A stretch of DNA of 64,000 bases from Ceratopteris richardii (lineage: Eukaryota; Streptophyta; Polypodiopsida; Polypodiales; Pteridaceae): assembly GCA_020310875.1 (NCBI GenBank), contig CM035433.1, forward strand, positions 110,740,806-110,804,805. Reading direction: 5' to 3'. The position numbers were made by a program, and so were the translations under genes. Positions 1-11,154 of this stretch are shown one piece after another (within the stretch, counting starts at the first letter, position 1; every line of letters starts with the position of its first letter). The notes below the pieces were generated by a model, which saw only the letters and a list, made by a program, of their open reading frames with translations, was not told the DNA's origin and searched no databases.

Positions 1-1380
1 AGCAATTCCATGGATTGGAGTTTTTGCAATATAATATCTTGGACAACACTTCTTTGTGGCTTAGTGTAGCATGGCTCTAATGAAGGGGCTTTGGTTTACT
101 TTGATCTTATGGGAACAAAAGGTCTCTCTTTAAAATACGATAAAGCCAATAAAAACCCACTTTGTTTTTATCTCAAACTTAAATTACTAGAGATTAAAGG
201 ATCAAGGAGAGAAAATTAATTAGAGTGAATTAATGCCGGCTGCCAGGCCTTGGTGGTGTCAGAAGCTAATTTGAAGGGTCTTATTAAGGTTGGATGCAAG
301 AGCCAAAATTTAGCCTACCTCTCCATTTTTTGGCAAACCACTTTGGCGCATAGAGAGTTCACATTGGGATTCAACAAGATCCCTTCTAGCCTCCTTGGAG
401 TCTATAAATGCAAGTTTCTAGCACTCATTGAGGACATCTTTTCCTTGAACACATCGGGCATATTCTAATAGTGGCACTGTTCAACACTAGTTTCTTCTCC
501 ACTCTTTGAATTCTCGTGCTACAAGCACTGCAAGAGACTCAAGATTACGCCTACCACATGCTAGAGAGATGACTCTCCTCCAAACCTTATGCATGTATAT
601 ACAGATCTCTCTAGGGGACTGCCTTCTTCGAAAGGTGGATACTAACCATCCATGTGTAAGCCATGTAACTGCATGTGCACCAAGTATCCTAGTTAACTCA
701 AGTGGATGCTTCTAGAATGCTCTAGATCTTTTTGGACAAAATACTCTCCTATAAGTTGGATTCTCAAAACAATTCAGAGCAAAGCTAAAACATCATCCAA
801 CCACAAGACCCTAGTGTGGTATCCAACATTAGTGTGTCGACCCACTGAGGTTCTATTGATGATTTTTTATTTAAATAATTTTGTACTTGACACTAAGTTC
901 ATGACTATATTCAATCTTTATGACTCCTTACTAGGAATGCAATTTTTGTGCTTTTCTTCAAGCCAAAGGATTGAATTTTCCAAATTACACTAGGAACTTG
1001 GTGCTTGAATTAGTCAGCCTATTCCTTAGTTGGAAGGATCTTTTCAATGTCAAAATCCACATCTTCATAAATTTATCAATATTTTTGTATCAACAACACT
1101 TAAGCTTGAGGTGTTTCAAGAAGATCTTAGAAGTTACTTAATTCATATCTTCCTCTTCCTTGATCTTGAAGTATCTTGAAATATCTTAAGATACTACTTT
1201 TATCCTCCTTGAATTTGAACTCCTTCTTTTAAGTTTTAATTCCCTTGAGGATCAAACCTAACCTTAAGATCCAATCTAGTAGTAAAAGATAATTATCATC
1301 CCATGGTCCGATATCCCATACTATCTTTCCTACATCAATCTGAGTATAAAATCTGGTGTCCCATACCACCCTATTTTTTA
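1..1380. other. No gene recognised; unassigned AT-rich DNA
   Basis: Only short open frames (up to about 95 codons) occur and none shows a family motif. The stretch lies beyond the point where the neighbouring copia integrase homology stops, so it may be an older insertion or the truncation partner of that element. I see no LTR ends, terminal inverted repeats or microsatellites here. Confidence 0.5.
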
Positions 1381-1399
1381 TTCACATTAATGTGGGGGT

Positions 1400-2150
1400 G
1401 ATATTCTCTTTCATGAAATATACCCATACTTTCCATGTATGGTCATCAATCAAAGTAACATAAAACCTACAACTGCCATAGATGTGGTCTCTGCAGGACC
1501 CCAAACATCTACATGTAGTATTTCTAACTCATTCTCATTAACATGCTTGTCATGTGGAAATGATGCTCTTGAATGTTTACCAAATTGACATGTTGCATAT
1601 ACTTTTTACATTTGTACAACATTGAGATTTGGTAGTCCATTGAAAATCTTCTTTGACTACACCAATTTCAGATTCTGCAAGTTGCATGTCCAATTGGTTT
1701 GCGATAGATCTCTATATCAGCAATAACTCTTACACGTTTTTCAAATGTGGCTGCACTCATTTGAGAAATTTTCATATTTAAGGTGAACATCCTACCTACT
1801 TTGTTTCCTTAGGTAATAAATCATCCATCATGTTTGTAGTTTTCTACATATAACCCATCAGCATTGAACCTAACTTGTAGTCCCTGGTCAACCATTTGTC
1901 CAACACAAACCAGATTCTTTGTTATATTTGGAATATGGAGCAGATCAAGAATATGTTTTACCTTCTCGCCCTCTATACCCAATGTTCTATTTCCTATCTA
2001 CTTGATTGGGTGTGATGTGTCATCACCTGTTTCAACATATCCAAGAATACACAATTTTTGCAAATTACTAAACCATTTGGCATCATTAGTCATGTGATTT
2101 GAAGGACCTGAATCAACATACTAGAAATTATCATTCAATTTTGAAACATC
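1400..2150 (-). pseudogene. copia protease / pre-integrase / integrase remnant
   Basis: Minus-strand translation gives an aspartic protease signature VDSGPSNHMT near 2118-2085 (the usual copia form is DSGASxHMT), followed by text typical of the region between protease and integrase (GIEGEKVKHILDLLHIPNI, then a GLYVENYKHDGLFT-like stretch). Near 1530-1480 is the first integrase aspartate context HVDVWGP. Stops interrupt at several places and the similarity ends near 1400, before the second and third catalytic acids of the DDE triad. The assignment rests on motif order and agreement with the gag just upstream on the same strand. Confidence 0.7.
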
Positions 2151-2206
2151 AGTAGACATCGTATTCATCATGTGATGTTGAACCTTGAACAACTTCTTAG
2201 AACCAT

Positions 2207-3126
2207 CTACACTTGTGGATGCATAGTTATTTTGCTACCTTCTATTATTTTGATTCCTAAACCTTCAATCACATTCAAAGTGTAAAAGTTTACCACAATT
2301 TCAACATCCTTTACTTTCATTATGTGAATCATTTCTTCTAAAATTTCTTTAGCCTCTTTGGTTCCACCTACCTCGAAATTGTCCTCTACCTCTTGCATTA
2401 TTTTGATGTTGACCCTGGTCTTGGTTATTGTTTCTTATTCCTCTTTCAACGCCTGTACGGCTGTCTCTTCCTCTAACAAAGTAGAATACCTACTCAAAAC
2501 TAGGTTTTTGTTGGAAGTTCGAGTCCTCACCAAAATTCTTTTCTTCAATAATCAGCATGGACAGGAGATCAAGAAAATTCTGCATATTCTTCCTTGTCGG
2601 AATATATGTTTTGAACTGCTTATATGTAGCTCTTAGACCAAGAAGGCATGCATCCACCTTATCATCATCATCTATATTCATGCCAATAGATGCAAGTGAC
2701 TCATGTATGTTTTTTATTTTCAGGGTGTAGTCACTTACCGACATGCCCTTTTTCTCAAATGTATGTAGCTCCTTCTTGAGTTGCAATTTTCTTGCCTTTG
2801 TATTGGTCTCATACAATGTGTCCAAATTGTTGCAAGCCTCTTTTTGAGTCTAGCATCCTGTATCTGCCCAATCATGCTATCTTGTATGCTAACAAATAGC
2901 AATACATTACCTCTCATGCTCCTTGATTCCATTCCTAATATGCTCTTAACTGGCCCATAGCCTGATTCCTCTCTAGGAATTGAGAAGCATTTTTGTTCTC
3001 TCCTTCAATGTACTTTGAGTAGCCGTTTCCCATCAAGAAATTTGTCATGTTGAATCTCCAAGCATGGAAGTTGTTCTTTTCTAGCTTATCACTTATAAGC
3101 TGACTTATTCCATCTGTGTTTGCCAT
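2207..3126 (-). pseudogene. copia gag remnant
   Basis: The reading starts MANTDGISQLISDKLEKNNF at 3126 and continues with HAWRFNMTNFLMG, the aromatic-rich N terminus of plant copia gag proteins (UBN2/gag-polypeptide type), which assemble the virus-like particle. A second block at 2825-2490 contains a KLEKxTFEKKGMSVSDYTLKIK-like helical region with ES(L)ASIG, the usual middle of copia gag. The block at 2398-2207 is the remains of the nucleocapsid side; no intact CCHC knuckle is visible. Frameshifts separate the three blocks. Confidence 0.75.
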
Positions 3127-3185
3127 TTTTGCATCAATTCACAACACTACAAAAATAGAAAAACATCGTTTTTGTGTTTCAAAAC

Positions 3186-3560
3186 TATCACCAGGAAGGA
3201 GACAGGGAAGAGAGCTCACACACACACTCTCACTCTCAAGGAGAAGCACACACACAGATTGAGGCAAGGAAGAATGATCTTCTTCTTCTTCTATTACATA
3301 AAAGGAATGTGCAAGAATGACCTAAAACAAGAATACAGCAAGTGCAATATATAAAGATCAATACATAAGGAAAAACCTAATGTCCGTGAATGAGTGAGCT
3401 GGCAAGAAACAAATGTGCCATCACTCTCGATAGATAAATCTAATAAACCTCAATGAAGTATCCCTGACATATATCAGCATGACCACTATACATGTCAGAG
3501 AACTGAAAAACAGGTATGTGTCATCCTGGAACATCACATGTTGAGCTTGATATCTCAACA
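3186..3560 (-). repeat. 3' LTR of the 1.23 kb copia element
   Basis: The minus-strand LTR starts TGTTGAGATATCAAGCTC and ends in a degraded form of CCTGGTGACA. It matches 4038-4415 and 4755-5143. It is rich in CACACA and CTTCTT tracts. Confidence 0.88.
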
Positions 3561-3571
3561 CTCCCCCTCAA
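3561..3571 (-). promoter_or_regulatory. Polypurine tract
   Basis: On the minus strand TTGAGGGGGAG directly precedes the TGTTGAG start of the 3' LTR, the position of the plus-strand primer for reverse transcription. Confidence 0.8.
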
Positions 3572-3990
3572 GCTCAATGCCATATCCTGTAATCCAAGCA
3601 TCTCCCGAAACTCCTTCAACTTCTCAGCTCCAAGTGCTTTGGTGAAAATATCAGCAACTTCCTCATCTGTTCTCACATAAACAAGATCAATATCACCTGC
3701 TAATACCTTCTCTCTGATTGAAGTGATAATGTACGTCGATATGCTTTGTTCTAGCATGGAAAACAGGGTTTCATGCTCATTGTATGCTGCTAAGATTATC
3801 ACACTATATAGTGATAGGCTTTTGCACTTCCACACTTAAATCTGCAAGTAACATCTCCAGCCATGATGCCTCACATGCTGCCATTCCAGCACCTCTATAC
3901 TCAGCCTCTGTACTCGACAAAGCAATAGTGGTTTGCTTCTTATTGCTCTGAAATCCCGTTTTCTCCATGCCTTGCCACGTAGTCTTCACT
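3572..3990 (-). pseudogene. copia RNase H remnant joined to the element leader
   Basis: The minus-strand reading QTTIALSSTEAEYRG followed by ACEASWLEMLLADL is the copia RNase H core, which degrades RNA in the RNA:DNA hybrid; the motif holds its catalytic glutamate. Downstream, after a frameshift near 3720, comes VYVRTDEEVADIFTKALG, the conserved end of copia pol. The ATG-containing start of the open frame (near 3989) is leader sequence shared with 4690-4740, not a gag start, so the apparent fusion protein is an artefact of the internal deletion. Confidence 0.8.
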
Positions 3991-4024
3991 GTTGCCTTCT
4001 CTACGAGCTCTCTAGAGCCACGCT

Positions 4025-4037
4025 GGCTTTGATACTA
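4025..4037 (-). promoter_or_regulatory. Primer binding site (tRNA-Met type, degraded)
   Basis: Minus-strand TAGTATCAAAGCC adjoins the 5' LTR; compared with TGGTATCAGAGC it differs at two positions. Confidence 0.7.
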
Positions 4038-4415
4038 TGTCACCAGGAAGGAGATAAGGAAGAGAGCTCACACACACTCTCTCACTCTCAAGGAGAAGCA
4101 CACACACAGATTGAGGCAAGGAAGAATGATCTTCTTCTTCTTCTTCTATTACATAAAAGGAATGTACAAGAATGACCTAAAACAAGAATACATCAAGTGC
4201 AATATATAAAGATCAGTACATAAGGAAAAACCTAATGTCCGCGAATGAGTGAGCTGGCAAGAAACAAATGTGCCATCACTCTCAATAGATAAATCTAATA
4301 AAGCTCGATGAAGTATCCGTGACATATACTGGTATGACCACTATACATGTCAGAGAAACAAAAAACTAGTACGTGTCATCCTGGATCATCACATGTTGAG
4401 CTTGATATCTCAACA
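4038..4415 (-). repeat. 5' LTR of the 1.23 kb copia element
   Basis: 378 bp, minus-strand ends TGTTGAG and GGTGACA (TG...CA). It agrees closely with 3186-3560, with a few percent differences by eye, and is followed by the primer binding site. Confidence 0.88.
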
Positions 4416-4741
4416 AAAACTATAAAAAATCACTTGAAATTTTGGATCTTGAATAGATGAGTGTTTTCAAACATGAGGCAAGTTACAATTTTACAAACAG
4501 ACTTGGTTTTTCTGTGGATCCCATGCTGGGGGGTCAAAATGGAGGTTGAGATGGCTCCAGAACAGAATTCTCACAAAAACTAGTGAACCAAAAGGGATAA
4601 CTCACAAAAATATTTTGACACGTTCTAGCTTCACACCAAGTCTTGTAGGAATCTAAGGTCTTTTTTGAATCGCGATTTCTCCATGCCTTCTCGCATACTA
4701 TTCCTTTTCAGCATTCTCCACGAGCTCTCTACAGCCACCTT

Positions 4742-4754
4742 GGCTTTGATACCA
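4742..4754 (-). promoter_or_regulatory. Primer binding site of the outer family-2 copia element
   Basis: Minus-strand TGGTATCAAAGCC, one mismatch from the usual initiator tRNA-Met site, directly follows the LTR at 4755-5143. Confidence 0.75.
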
Positions 4755-5143
4755 TCTGAGGAGGAACGAGATAAGGAAGAGAGCTCACACACACACTCTC
4801 ACAATCAAAGAGGATCACACACACAAACTGAGGTAAGGAAGAATGACCTTCGTCTTCTTCTTCTTTTTCGTATTCTATTACATAAAAGGAATGTACAAGA
4901 ATGACCTTAAACAATAATACAACAAGTGCAATATATAAAGAACAATACGTAAGGAAAATCCTAATGTATGCGAATTAGTGAGCTGACAAGAAACAAATGT
5001 GCTATCCTCTCGATAGATAAATCTAGTAAAGCTCAATGATGTATCCTTGATATATACCATCGTGACCAGTATACATATCAGAGAAATGAAAAAGTGATAT
5101 GTGTCCTCTTAGATCATCACATGCTCAGCTTTATAGCTCAACA
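4755..5143 (-). repeat. 5' LTR of the outer family-2 copia element
   Basis: Third copy of the family-2 LTR in 2 kb, more diverged than the other two. The minus strand begins TGTTGAGCTATAAAGC at 5143. It carries the same CACACA and CTTCTT tracts and leads into a primer binding site and gag leader. Confidence 0.82.
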
Positions 5144-6688
5144 AAGGTGTGCTCACTTTCATAAGGATCTTGTTTTCGACCTCTTTAATTCTTTTCCTAA
5201 ATTTTTCATATCTATATGAAGTATATTGGAACCATAGAACATTTGGAGGGGGTTATAGTGAGATTCATGTTTACTAAAAGAATTGTAAGGAATGGATTGT
5301 ATCTGTTGTATCGATTTGGGTGTTTTTTTTTTAATCTTGATTACGTGCATCTAGCTATCTTATCGAATTTCCTTTGTATTGCCTTCCATTCAACTGGATG
5401 TTTGATTGTACATTTGCGATCTCATCAACTTGCTGCCACAAGTACTTCGATATACAATGCAGTTCTGCTAGGTAGTAAACCTCTAATTTGATGCTTAGAG
5501 CCTGCTCCATCGCATTACGCATGTTTCCAGTTTGCCGTAGATGTAATGAAATAAAGATGAGGTGAACAAAATAAATGAGTATATCTACACGAACGGACAA
5601 TCAAATCCATTGGACACGATCTTTGTGTCCGTGCTGATGGTGAAGAACGAACATCGCCTGACTCTTTTTCTAATTATTTCATGACAAAGCACGTTCTGGG
5701 CTTCGAATATTGAGGTGGGACATGAATGATGAGAGCGATCTACCCCATTCATCTATATTGCTTTTTATTCAGCGAAGTATGGAAACGCATGATGAGGCTG
5801 ATGAAGGTCACCGTTAATGGCGTTGAGGCATTGCACAGAGCATATGCGACTCGTGCTGGCCGAGTTATCGGGAACGTGAAAGGGATGGGACGAAAGCGGG
5901 GAACGTGAAAGCTATCGTGAAGTCGGTAGCGCTCATTATAGAATGGCAAATAACGATGTCCACTTCTTCATCATCAGTAGTGCAGTTTGTTGTTTGCAAC
6001 GCCAAGCGAAAATGACAAACCCAGAATTGAAATTGGCACCCATAACCATTTCTGTGACCGAAGAACTGCTTTGTTTCTACAAGAAAAAAGTAATTCCATG
6101 CGATAAGTTGTACCGCGCGATAACGGCTGCCTTTATTATGGAAAAACATTTTCTCTGCGGTTTCCCTCGGAGCTGAGGATCCCCATGTCATGGGCTAACC
6201 GAAGCGAAAAGCATATTCCAAAGCTAACGATCGCCAAGTCCTGTGGGCGTATGTTTAGCACAACTTGCTGCCACATGTATGCGTAGGAGAAGACAGCATC
6301 TACGGCAGCAAAAGGCACCAAGGATGATCGCTACATATTTAAGCATGACGTACTTATATTATTCGAAAATTCTTTTTTTCTTTTAAAAGGAGAAATTTCT
6401 GCGGAAGTCTGATCTCGCTTGTTTGAATGGGACCTGCTCTTGATGATCTTGTTGTTTTCCATGCTATTGATGTTGGTCTTCATATTGTTGCTCCCAAACT
6501 CCATGACATTTTTCCTCTTACTGTTTTTGTTGTTGTTCTTTCTCTTGATGCCACTACTATTATTGATGCTCTTGTTCTCGTCATTAAAACATGATTAGGA
6601 GAAAATGGATATATACGTGGTAGAAAGACTTATCCCAACAAATGGAAAATAATTTAAATGGAAGTAGTAGTTGTTGGTGTTGCTATCG
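5144..6688. other. No gene recognised
   Basis: Open frames of 60-108 codons occur at 5216-6321 on both strands but overlap one another and show no family motif. Base composition around 5700-6330 is a little richer in GC than its surroundings, which could mark an old gene or element fragment. I cannot assign it. Confidence 0.4.
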
Positions 6689-6705
6689 ATGTAGTTGTTG
6701 TTTTT

Positions 6706-6870
6706 TTTTTTTTTAATGTAAAGGAAGTTCGGCAATAGCCTACTCTCCCGGACTTGAATTAAATAAAGAAAAGTACAAGAGAAGGGGACTAGAGCCCACG
6801 GGACCCCCCAAATCCCACAGAGCAGGGGAGGCTTTTACAGAGCTTAGATGACATTACAAAGAAGGTTAAT
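6706..6870 (-). mobile_element. 5'-truncated LINE (L1-type) 3' tail
   Basis: The plus strand shows a T run (6701-6714) followed by a block whose complement reads like a plant L1 3' untranslated region (CTTTATTTAATTCAAGTC, then GCCGAACTTCC, then a poly(A) tail). A 17 bp direct repeat ATGTAGTTGTTGTTTTT flanks it (6689-6705 and 6871-6887), the target duplication expected from target-primed reverse transcription. Only about 165 bp of tail was inserted and no coding part is present. The T-rich surroundings make the exact duplication edge uncertain by a few bases. Confidence 0.75.
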
Positions 6871-6887
6871 ATGTAGTTGTTGTTTTT

Positions 6888-8326
6888 ATTGTTGTTGTTG
6901 TTGTTGGTTTTAATGCTCTCTGTTTTCTTGATGTTTTTCTCCATTCATCTTGTTACTCTTTATGGCCTTCTTGATGATCTCCTGCTATTTTTCTAATTTT
7001 TGGTCTTGGTCATATTCCTACTGTTGTTATTGACAATTCACATGAATCTCTTGGGTCTCTTCAAATTTATTGCTCCCTTCAAACTTTATTGGGTCCTTGT
7101 GTGAATTAGAACCATAGGATTTTATGTCCTCATCCACATACGTTTCCACCTTTTGAAATGCTCAATAAAAGGATTTCACTCAAGAAACATGATACACATA
7201 GTATCATAACTATCCTCATCCATCTCAAAAGTGCACTTACTAAGTATTTAAACGAATTTGAATTGTAAGCAAGATCTAAATAATTACCTACCATCAACAT
7301 TAGATAGACATCAGTCAAGGTTGAAGCACATAGTCAAAATGGATTATTACCCTCCCTCCATACAAAAAGGAATCATATTGCTTTGGTGTTTGGAAATTGA
7401 GGATTATAAAATTTCTTTTCATTAAAATTAATAAAATCTCCCAAGATCACTTACTCGCTACTTTTATAGATTTATTTTTTAGATTTCATACTTGGATATG
7501 ATAGCATCAACAACTACTGATGTCATCATGCTAACCCTATAGCACGAACCATGAGAAACCTTCAATTTACTAGTGGACATTTCGGGAGAGGCTTGCCAAG
7601 CCATGTGTTATCCAGTTTCTCATCTTTAACAATTCTATCATGCCGTTATCAGTACTGTGTTTTAAAATGTGAATACTTTCATTTGAAATTTAGTTTTTGA
7701 CACACGGCATTTTAAAGCACAACACTCCTATAGAATTTTAAACTAACATGTGAACATAACTCATAAAGGGAAGTTATTATGTCAGCCATCTACCGAGTTG
7801 TAGGTTGAGTAACTAACTTCCTTTTGGTCCATGACCGCTAGGCTCAATGATCATTAGAATCAAGAGAAAAACAAAATGCTCATCATGATATGGAGCAATG
7901 TGAATGTGTAGAAATATAGAACAAATTTAAAACCCTATGGAAGAGAAATAATTGAAATCTACCCTAGTATGGGATGGCTTCAACCAGCTTTGGATCTCTT
8001 TTGAAGATGTTGAAGGTTTATTTAAAAGAAGAGAGATCGACGGATCAACTATGAAATCCTCATCATCTTTGCAATCAATGAGCATTGATTTCATTTTTCT
8101 GCAAACTGTAACATGGTTAGTAATGAGTCGAATTAAAAAAAAAAACTAAATATTCACAAAGATGGGGTTATAAACTAGAGCATTAATGCACACGCCAAAT
8201 GGAGAATGTGATATCTTCATAACTTGATGGAATCCGTGAAAATCTGATTGTTGTATAACCCTTGGGTTAGACCCTTTGCAAGTACTCATGGTACTTATGG
8301 TACTCCTTGATTTTTGTGCACGACTT
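6888..8326. other. No gene recognised
   Basis: AT-rich, with GTT-trinucleotide-rich patches flanking the LINE tail (about 6420-6960). Two open frames of 62-65 codons have no recognisable motif. I see no element ends. Confidence 0.45.
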
Positions 8327-8829
8327 CATCTTGAAGCTTGGGGAAAGTGAGAAGCTCTCTAAGATTTTGGAATCCTTGCACCATCTCTACGTTCTTTAGT
8401 CGCCTCTGAAGTCACGTTCACACATCTTGAAGCTTGGGAAAAGTGAGAAGATTTTGGAATTCAGAGGCACGTTCACACATCTTGAAGCTTGGGGAAAGTC
8501 CCTAAGATTTTGGAATCCTTGCACCATCTCTACGTTCTTTAGTCGCCTCTGAAGTCACGTTCACAGGGAGCCTCTGCCTCAAATGACATGCCCGTGTGGA
8601 CATATTCATGGAAAAAGTGAGAAGCTCTCTAAAATTTTGGAATCATTGCACCATCTCTACGTTCTTTAGTCGCCTCTGAAGTCACGTTCACACATCTTGA
8701 AGCTTTGGGAATGTGAGAAGATTTTGGAATCCTTGCATCATCTCTACGTTCTTTAGTCGCCTCTGAAGTCACGTTCACAGGGAGCCTCTGCCTCAAATGA
8801 CATGCCCATGTGGAAATATTCTAATTCCA
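8327..8829. repeat. Complex tandem repeat with alternating unit lengths
   Basis: Blocks containing CATCTTGAAGCTTGGGG, GATTTTGGAATCCTTGCACC and CGTTCTTTAGTCGCCTCTG recur three to four times. Some units are followed by an extra segment (AGGGAGCCTCTGCCTCAAAT) present near 8567 and 8779. The array is therefore mixed short and long units rather than a simple monomer. Confidence 0.8.
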
Positions 8830-9370
8830 TGAAGACCTTTCAAAAGGTGTTTTTGACTGCCTCACAACCGTCGATCGAGAGGAGGCCATCCAAAGGCTTA
8901 AGAGGAGTGCATGACTCCCCTCTTACCCTTCTAAGACAAGAAGGAAAAGCTAACCCCTAGGCACTATCACGGGCGAGGAGAGAGGGCGATCCACAGACGC
9001 TCGTGGAGATATTCACATGTGTGAATTGAGAAGGAGCGTAGCTCGCACCCCGTTCTTGTTCGAGTGTAAATAAAAGCAAGCACGACCATGTTCTTATCCT
9101 TTCTTCAAAATTTGTTTCCCATCATGTATGGGATAATTGCACCTGTTTGAGCAAGCTCATTCTTCTCTGCAACACCAAAACTCTTTGCCAACCTGAAGCT
9201 AAACTTGAGGGAAAGGAGGAAAATTGAACAAGCATCTTGGGGATCTTTTTCAAAATATTTTGCCCCAACGTTTTGGGCAAAAGGAGAACATTTCCTAGAG
9301 TACAAGAAAGGATTTAGTTCAAGATATTTCCAAGGAGGTACTCCTTCCAAAAGGAGTTTCAAAGAATGCA
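8830..9370. other. Unassigned segment adjoining a truncated LTR; one minus-strand open frame
   Basis: From 9370 to 9105 the minus strand stays open for about 88 codons beyond the LTR remnant, reading PPWKYLELNPFLYSRKCSPF and ending GAIIPYMMGNKF. The composition looks protein-like but I do not recognise the family. Upstream in that reading direction the frame runs into LTR sequence, so its open frame of 137 codons is partly chimeric. It could be a captured exon or part of an unrelated element. Confidence 0.3.
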
Positions 9371-9656
9371 TAGTACGAGACCTTGTCGAGTTATTTCCTA
9401 CATCTAGTTCATCTCCCTGAAGGAAATTCTTGTAATCCTGATATCTTGTTTCATACTTACGATCTCGGGTTGTGGGATCTCGTATATCATCTATAGTCGG
9501 GTTATTCATACCTATCACTCTCGGGTTGTGGGATGTCTTGTATCATTCACATATTCTTGTATCATTTTCCCTTTGTGGGTGTACTTGTAATCAGAAGTAT
9601 AGTTCCAAAATCTTGTTTAGCATAGTCAGAGAGCACAATCTAGTGCTCCCCTGACA
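9371..9656 (+). repeat. 5' LTR fragment of a Ty3/gypsy element
   Basis: Matches the last 286 bp or so of the LTR at 14142-14829, including GTATATCATCTATAGTC and the terminal GAGCACAATCTAGTGCTCC with ...TGACA at 9656. Homology stops abruptly at about 9371, so the first 400 bp of this LTR are missing. Confidence 0.8.
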
Positions 9657-9693
9657 TTTTGGCAAGACTAACTTCTATCCAAGACCAAGCATC

Positions 9694-10670
9694 ATGGAGA
9701 ATGCTTATGAAGAGATTGTGGCATCACTTCAAAGTCTTCAACAACATATCAAGGACCTAACTCATAGACAGACACAGGTTGAGATGGAGCATCTAGTGCA
9801 TGTAGGCACGCTTATCTAGGAACTGCAAGAACGAGTCGGGAATCTTCAAGGAAATCAAGGAAGTGTTCAAGTGAACCGACATCCTAATTCATCCTTCATG
9901 AAGGAACCCAAAATTTGAATGCTATAAAAGTTCAATGGTGATCGCATGAAGTTCTGGGGGTTCCTGCAACAAGTCAAATTGTACATCCATATGCAGCCTG
10001 ATAGATAACCCGATGATGCATCCAAGGTCGGTTTTATTGGAACCTTGCTCTATGGTCAAGCATTATCATGGTTTGCCCCAATCTTGGAGAAGGATATGGT
10101 AGTACTTCATGATTATGAGGGGTTTCTTTGAGAACTCACTACCACATTTGGAGATGCAAACACGAGTTGAGTGGCAGAAATAGAACTCCAAAAGCTACGT
10201 CAAGGTAACTGCCCTGCCTCTACCTATGCATTAGAATTTAGACACTTGATATGTGACCGCACTTCACATGAAGATTATCCCATAAGACAATTTAGATGGG
10301 GTTTAAGAGATGATGTAAAGGACCTTCTACGCATGGTGCCAGAAGTTAAGACATCAAATGAGTACATCAACCAACCTATTCAATGTGATAACTACCTTTT
10401 TCAAAGGAAACAATAAAAAAAGTGAAAGGAAGACCTTGCCGATGGAAACCCTTCCAGCCCACTACTAGAGATTCGTCTATGCCCGAACTTATGCACATAG
10501 ATGTAAGTGGGTTCAAACATCTAATGCCACAAGAGAGATAGAGAAGGAGGGATAACAAGTTATGCTTGTATTGTGGAAACCCTTGCCATATTGCAATTAA
10601 TTATCCCAACAAGATAATGAACTCCAGAGTCATAGACACCCTTGTAGAGCAGGGAAACGAGGAATTCTAG
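9694..10670 (+). pseudogene. gypsy gag with degraded zinc knuckle
   Basis: Starts MENAYEEIVASLQSLQQHIK (helical, glutamine-rich), followed by a retrotransposon gag core around 9930-10400 with KFNGDRMKFWGFLQQVKLYI, ALSWFAPIL and FRHLICDRTSHEDYPIRQF. Near 10560-10615 the nucleocapsid knuckle reads CLYCGNPCHIAINYP: the fourth ligand of CX2CX4HX4C is Tyr instead of Cys. In-frame stops occur near 9819, 9918, 10006, 10129 and 10168. Gag would form the particle and bind element RNA; this copy cannot encode it. Confidence 0.75.
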
Positions 10671-11154
10671 TTGTAAAAGAGACCGTACAATGAAACCTTG
10701 ATATAGGAAAGGGTCTCAATTCCAGCTACACCCATAGAAACATGGTTTGCCCCTATCAAGTTAATCATGCCTAAGAAGCCCTTTCCCTTATAGCTCTAGT
10801 CGATTCAAGAGCCTCATCATCATCATCAATGAAAGATTGGTTAAGAAACATGGAATTCTAATGCTTGGAAAGAACAAACTAGTAGTAGCTAAAGTAGTTG
10901 TCTCTAGCATCTGGAAATATAACCATGGAAACCACACCATTAGGAGTACACCTTGGTGACCATGATTCCCACATATGTTTCAACATAATATCGAGTCCAC
11001 TAAATCAGGTTAATATTGGAATGCCCTAGTTAAAAAACATAATCCAAAAATTAATTGGGAAAACAATAAAATCACCCGTCTAGATATCGAGAAGAACTCA
11101 ACATATGTCAGATCCAAAGCATTCATACATACAGTAAGGAAGGAACTGACATAT
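10671..11154 (+). pseudogene. gypsy protease and linker remnant
   Basis: Between gag and reverse transcriptase a short reading ALVDSRASSSSS near 10790-10830 resembles a retropepsin active site with DSG changed to DSR. The remainder is too degraded to follow. The call rests mainly on position. Confidence 0.45.

Larger units (their letters stand above)
3186..4415 (-). mobile_element. Complete non-autonomous copia element, internally deleted (family 2)
   Basis: Two LTRs (3186-3560 and 4038-4415) enclose only about 477 bp. Read on the minus strand: 5' LTR, primer binding site, about 60 bp of leader, then directly an RNase H remnant, a polypurine tract (3561-3571) and the 3' LTR. The 5 bp target duplication AAAAC is perfect (3181-3185 and 4416-4420), so it moved in this deleted form, presumably using proteins from a full-length relative. 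Gag, protease, integrase and reverse transcriptase are all absent. It sits in the leader of a related longer copia element. Confidence 0.88.
1381..5143 (-). mobile_element. Ty1/copia element (family 2), truncated at its 3' side, with a nested relative
   Basis: Read on the minus strand this runs 5' LTR (4755-5143), primer binding site (4742-4754), leader, gag (3126 to 2207), protease and pre-integrase (about 2150 to 1700) and the start of integrase (about 1600 to 1400), the Ty1/copia order. The leader is split by a 1.23 kb element at 3186-4415. No 3' half of pol, polypurine tract or 3' LTR is visible to the left, so the element was cut off inside integrase. All coding parts carry stops or shifts; it is a dead copy. 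Confidence 0.8.

Noticed and set aside
3804..3989. Possible fusion protein starting MKTTWQGMEKTGFQSN into RNase H
   Set aside because: The start lies in leader sequence shared with 4690-4740, where the related element does not use it as gag start; it arose by deletion.
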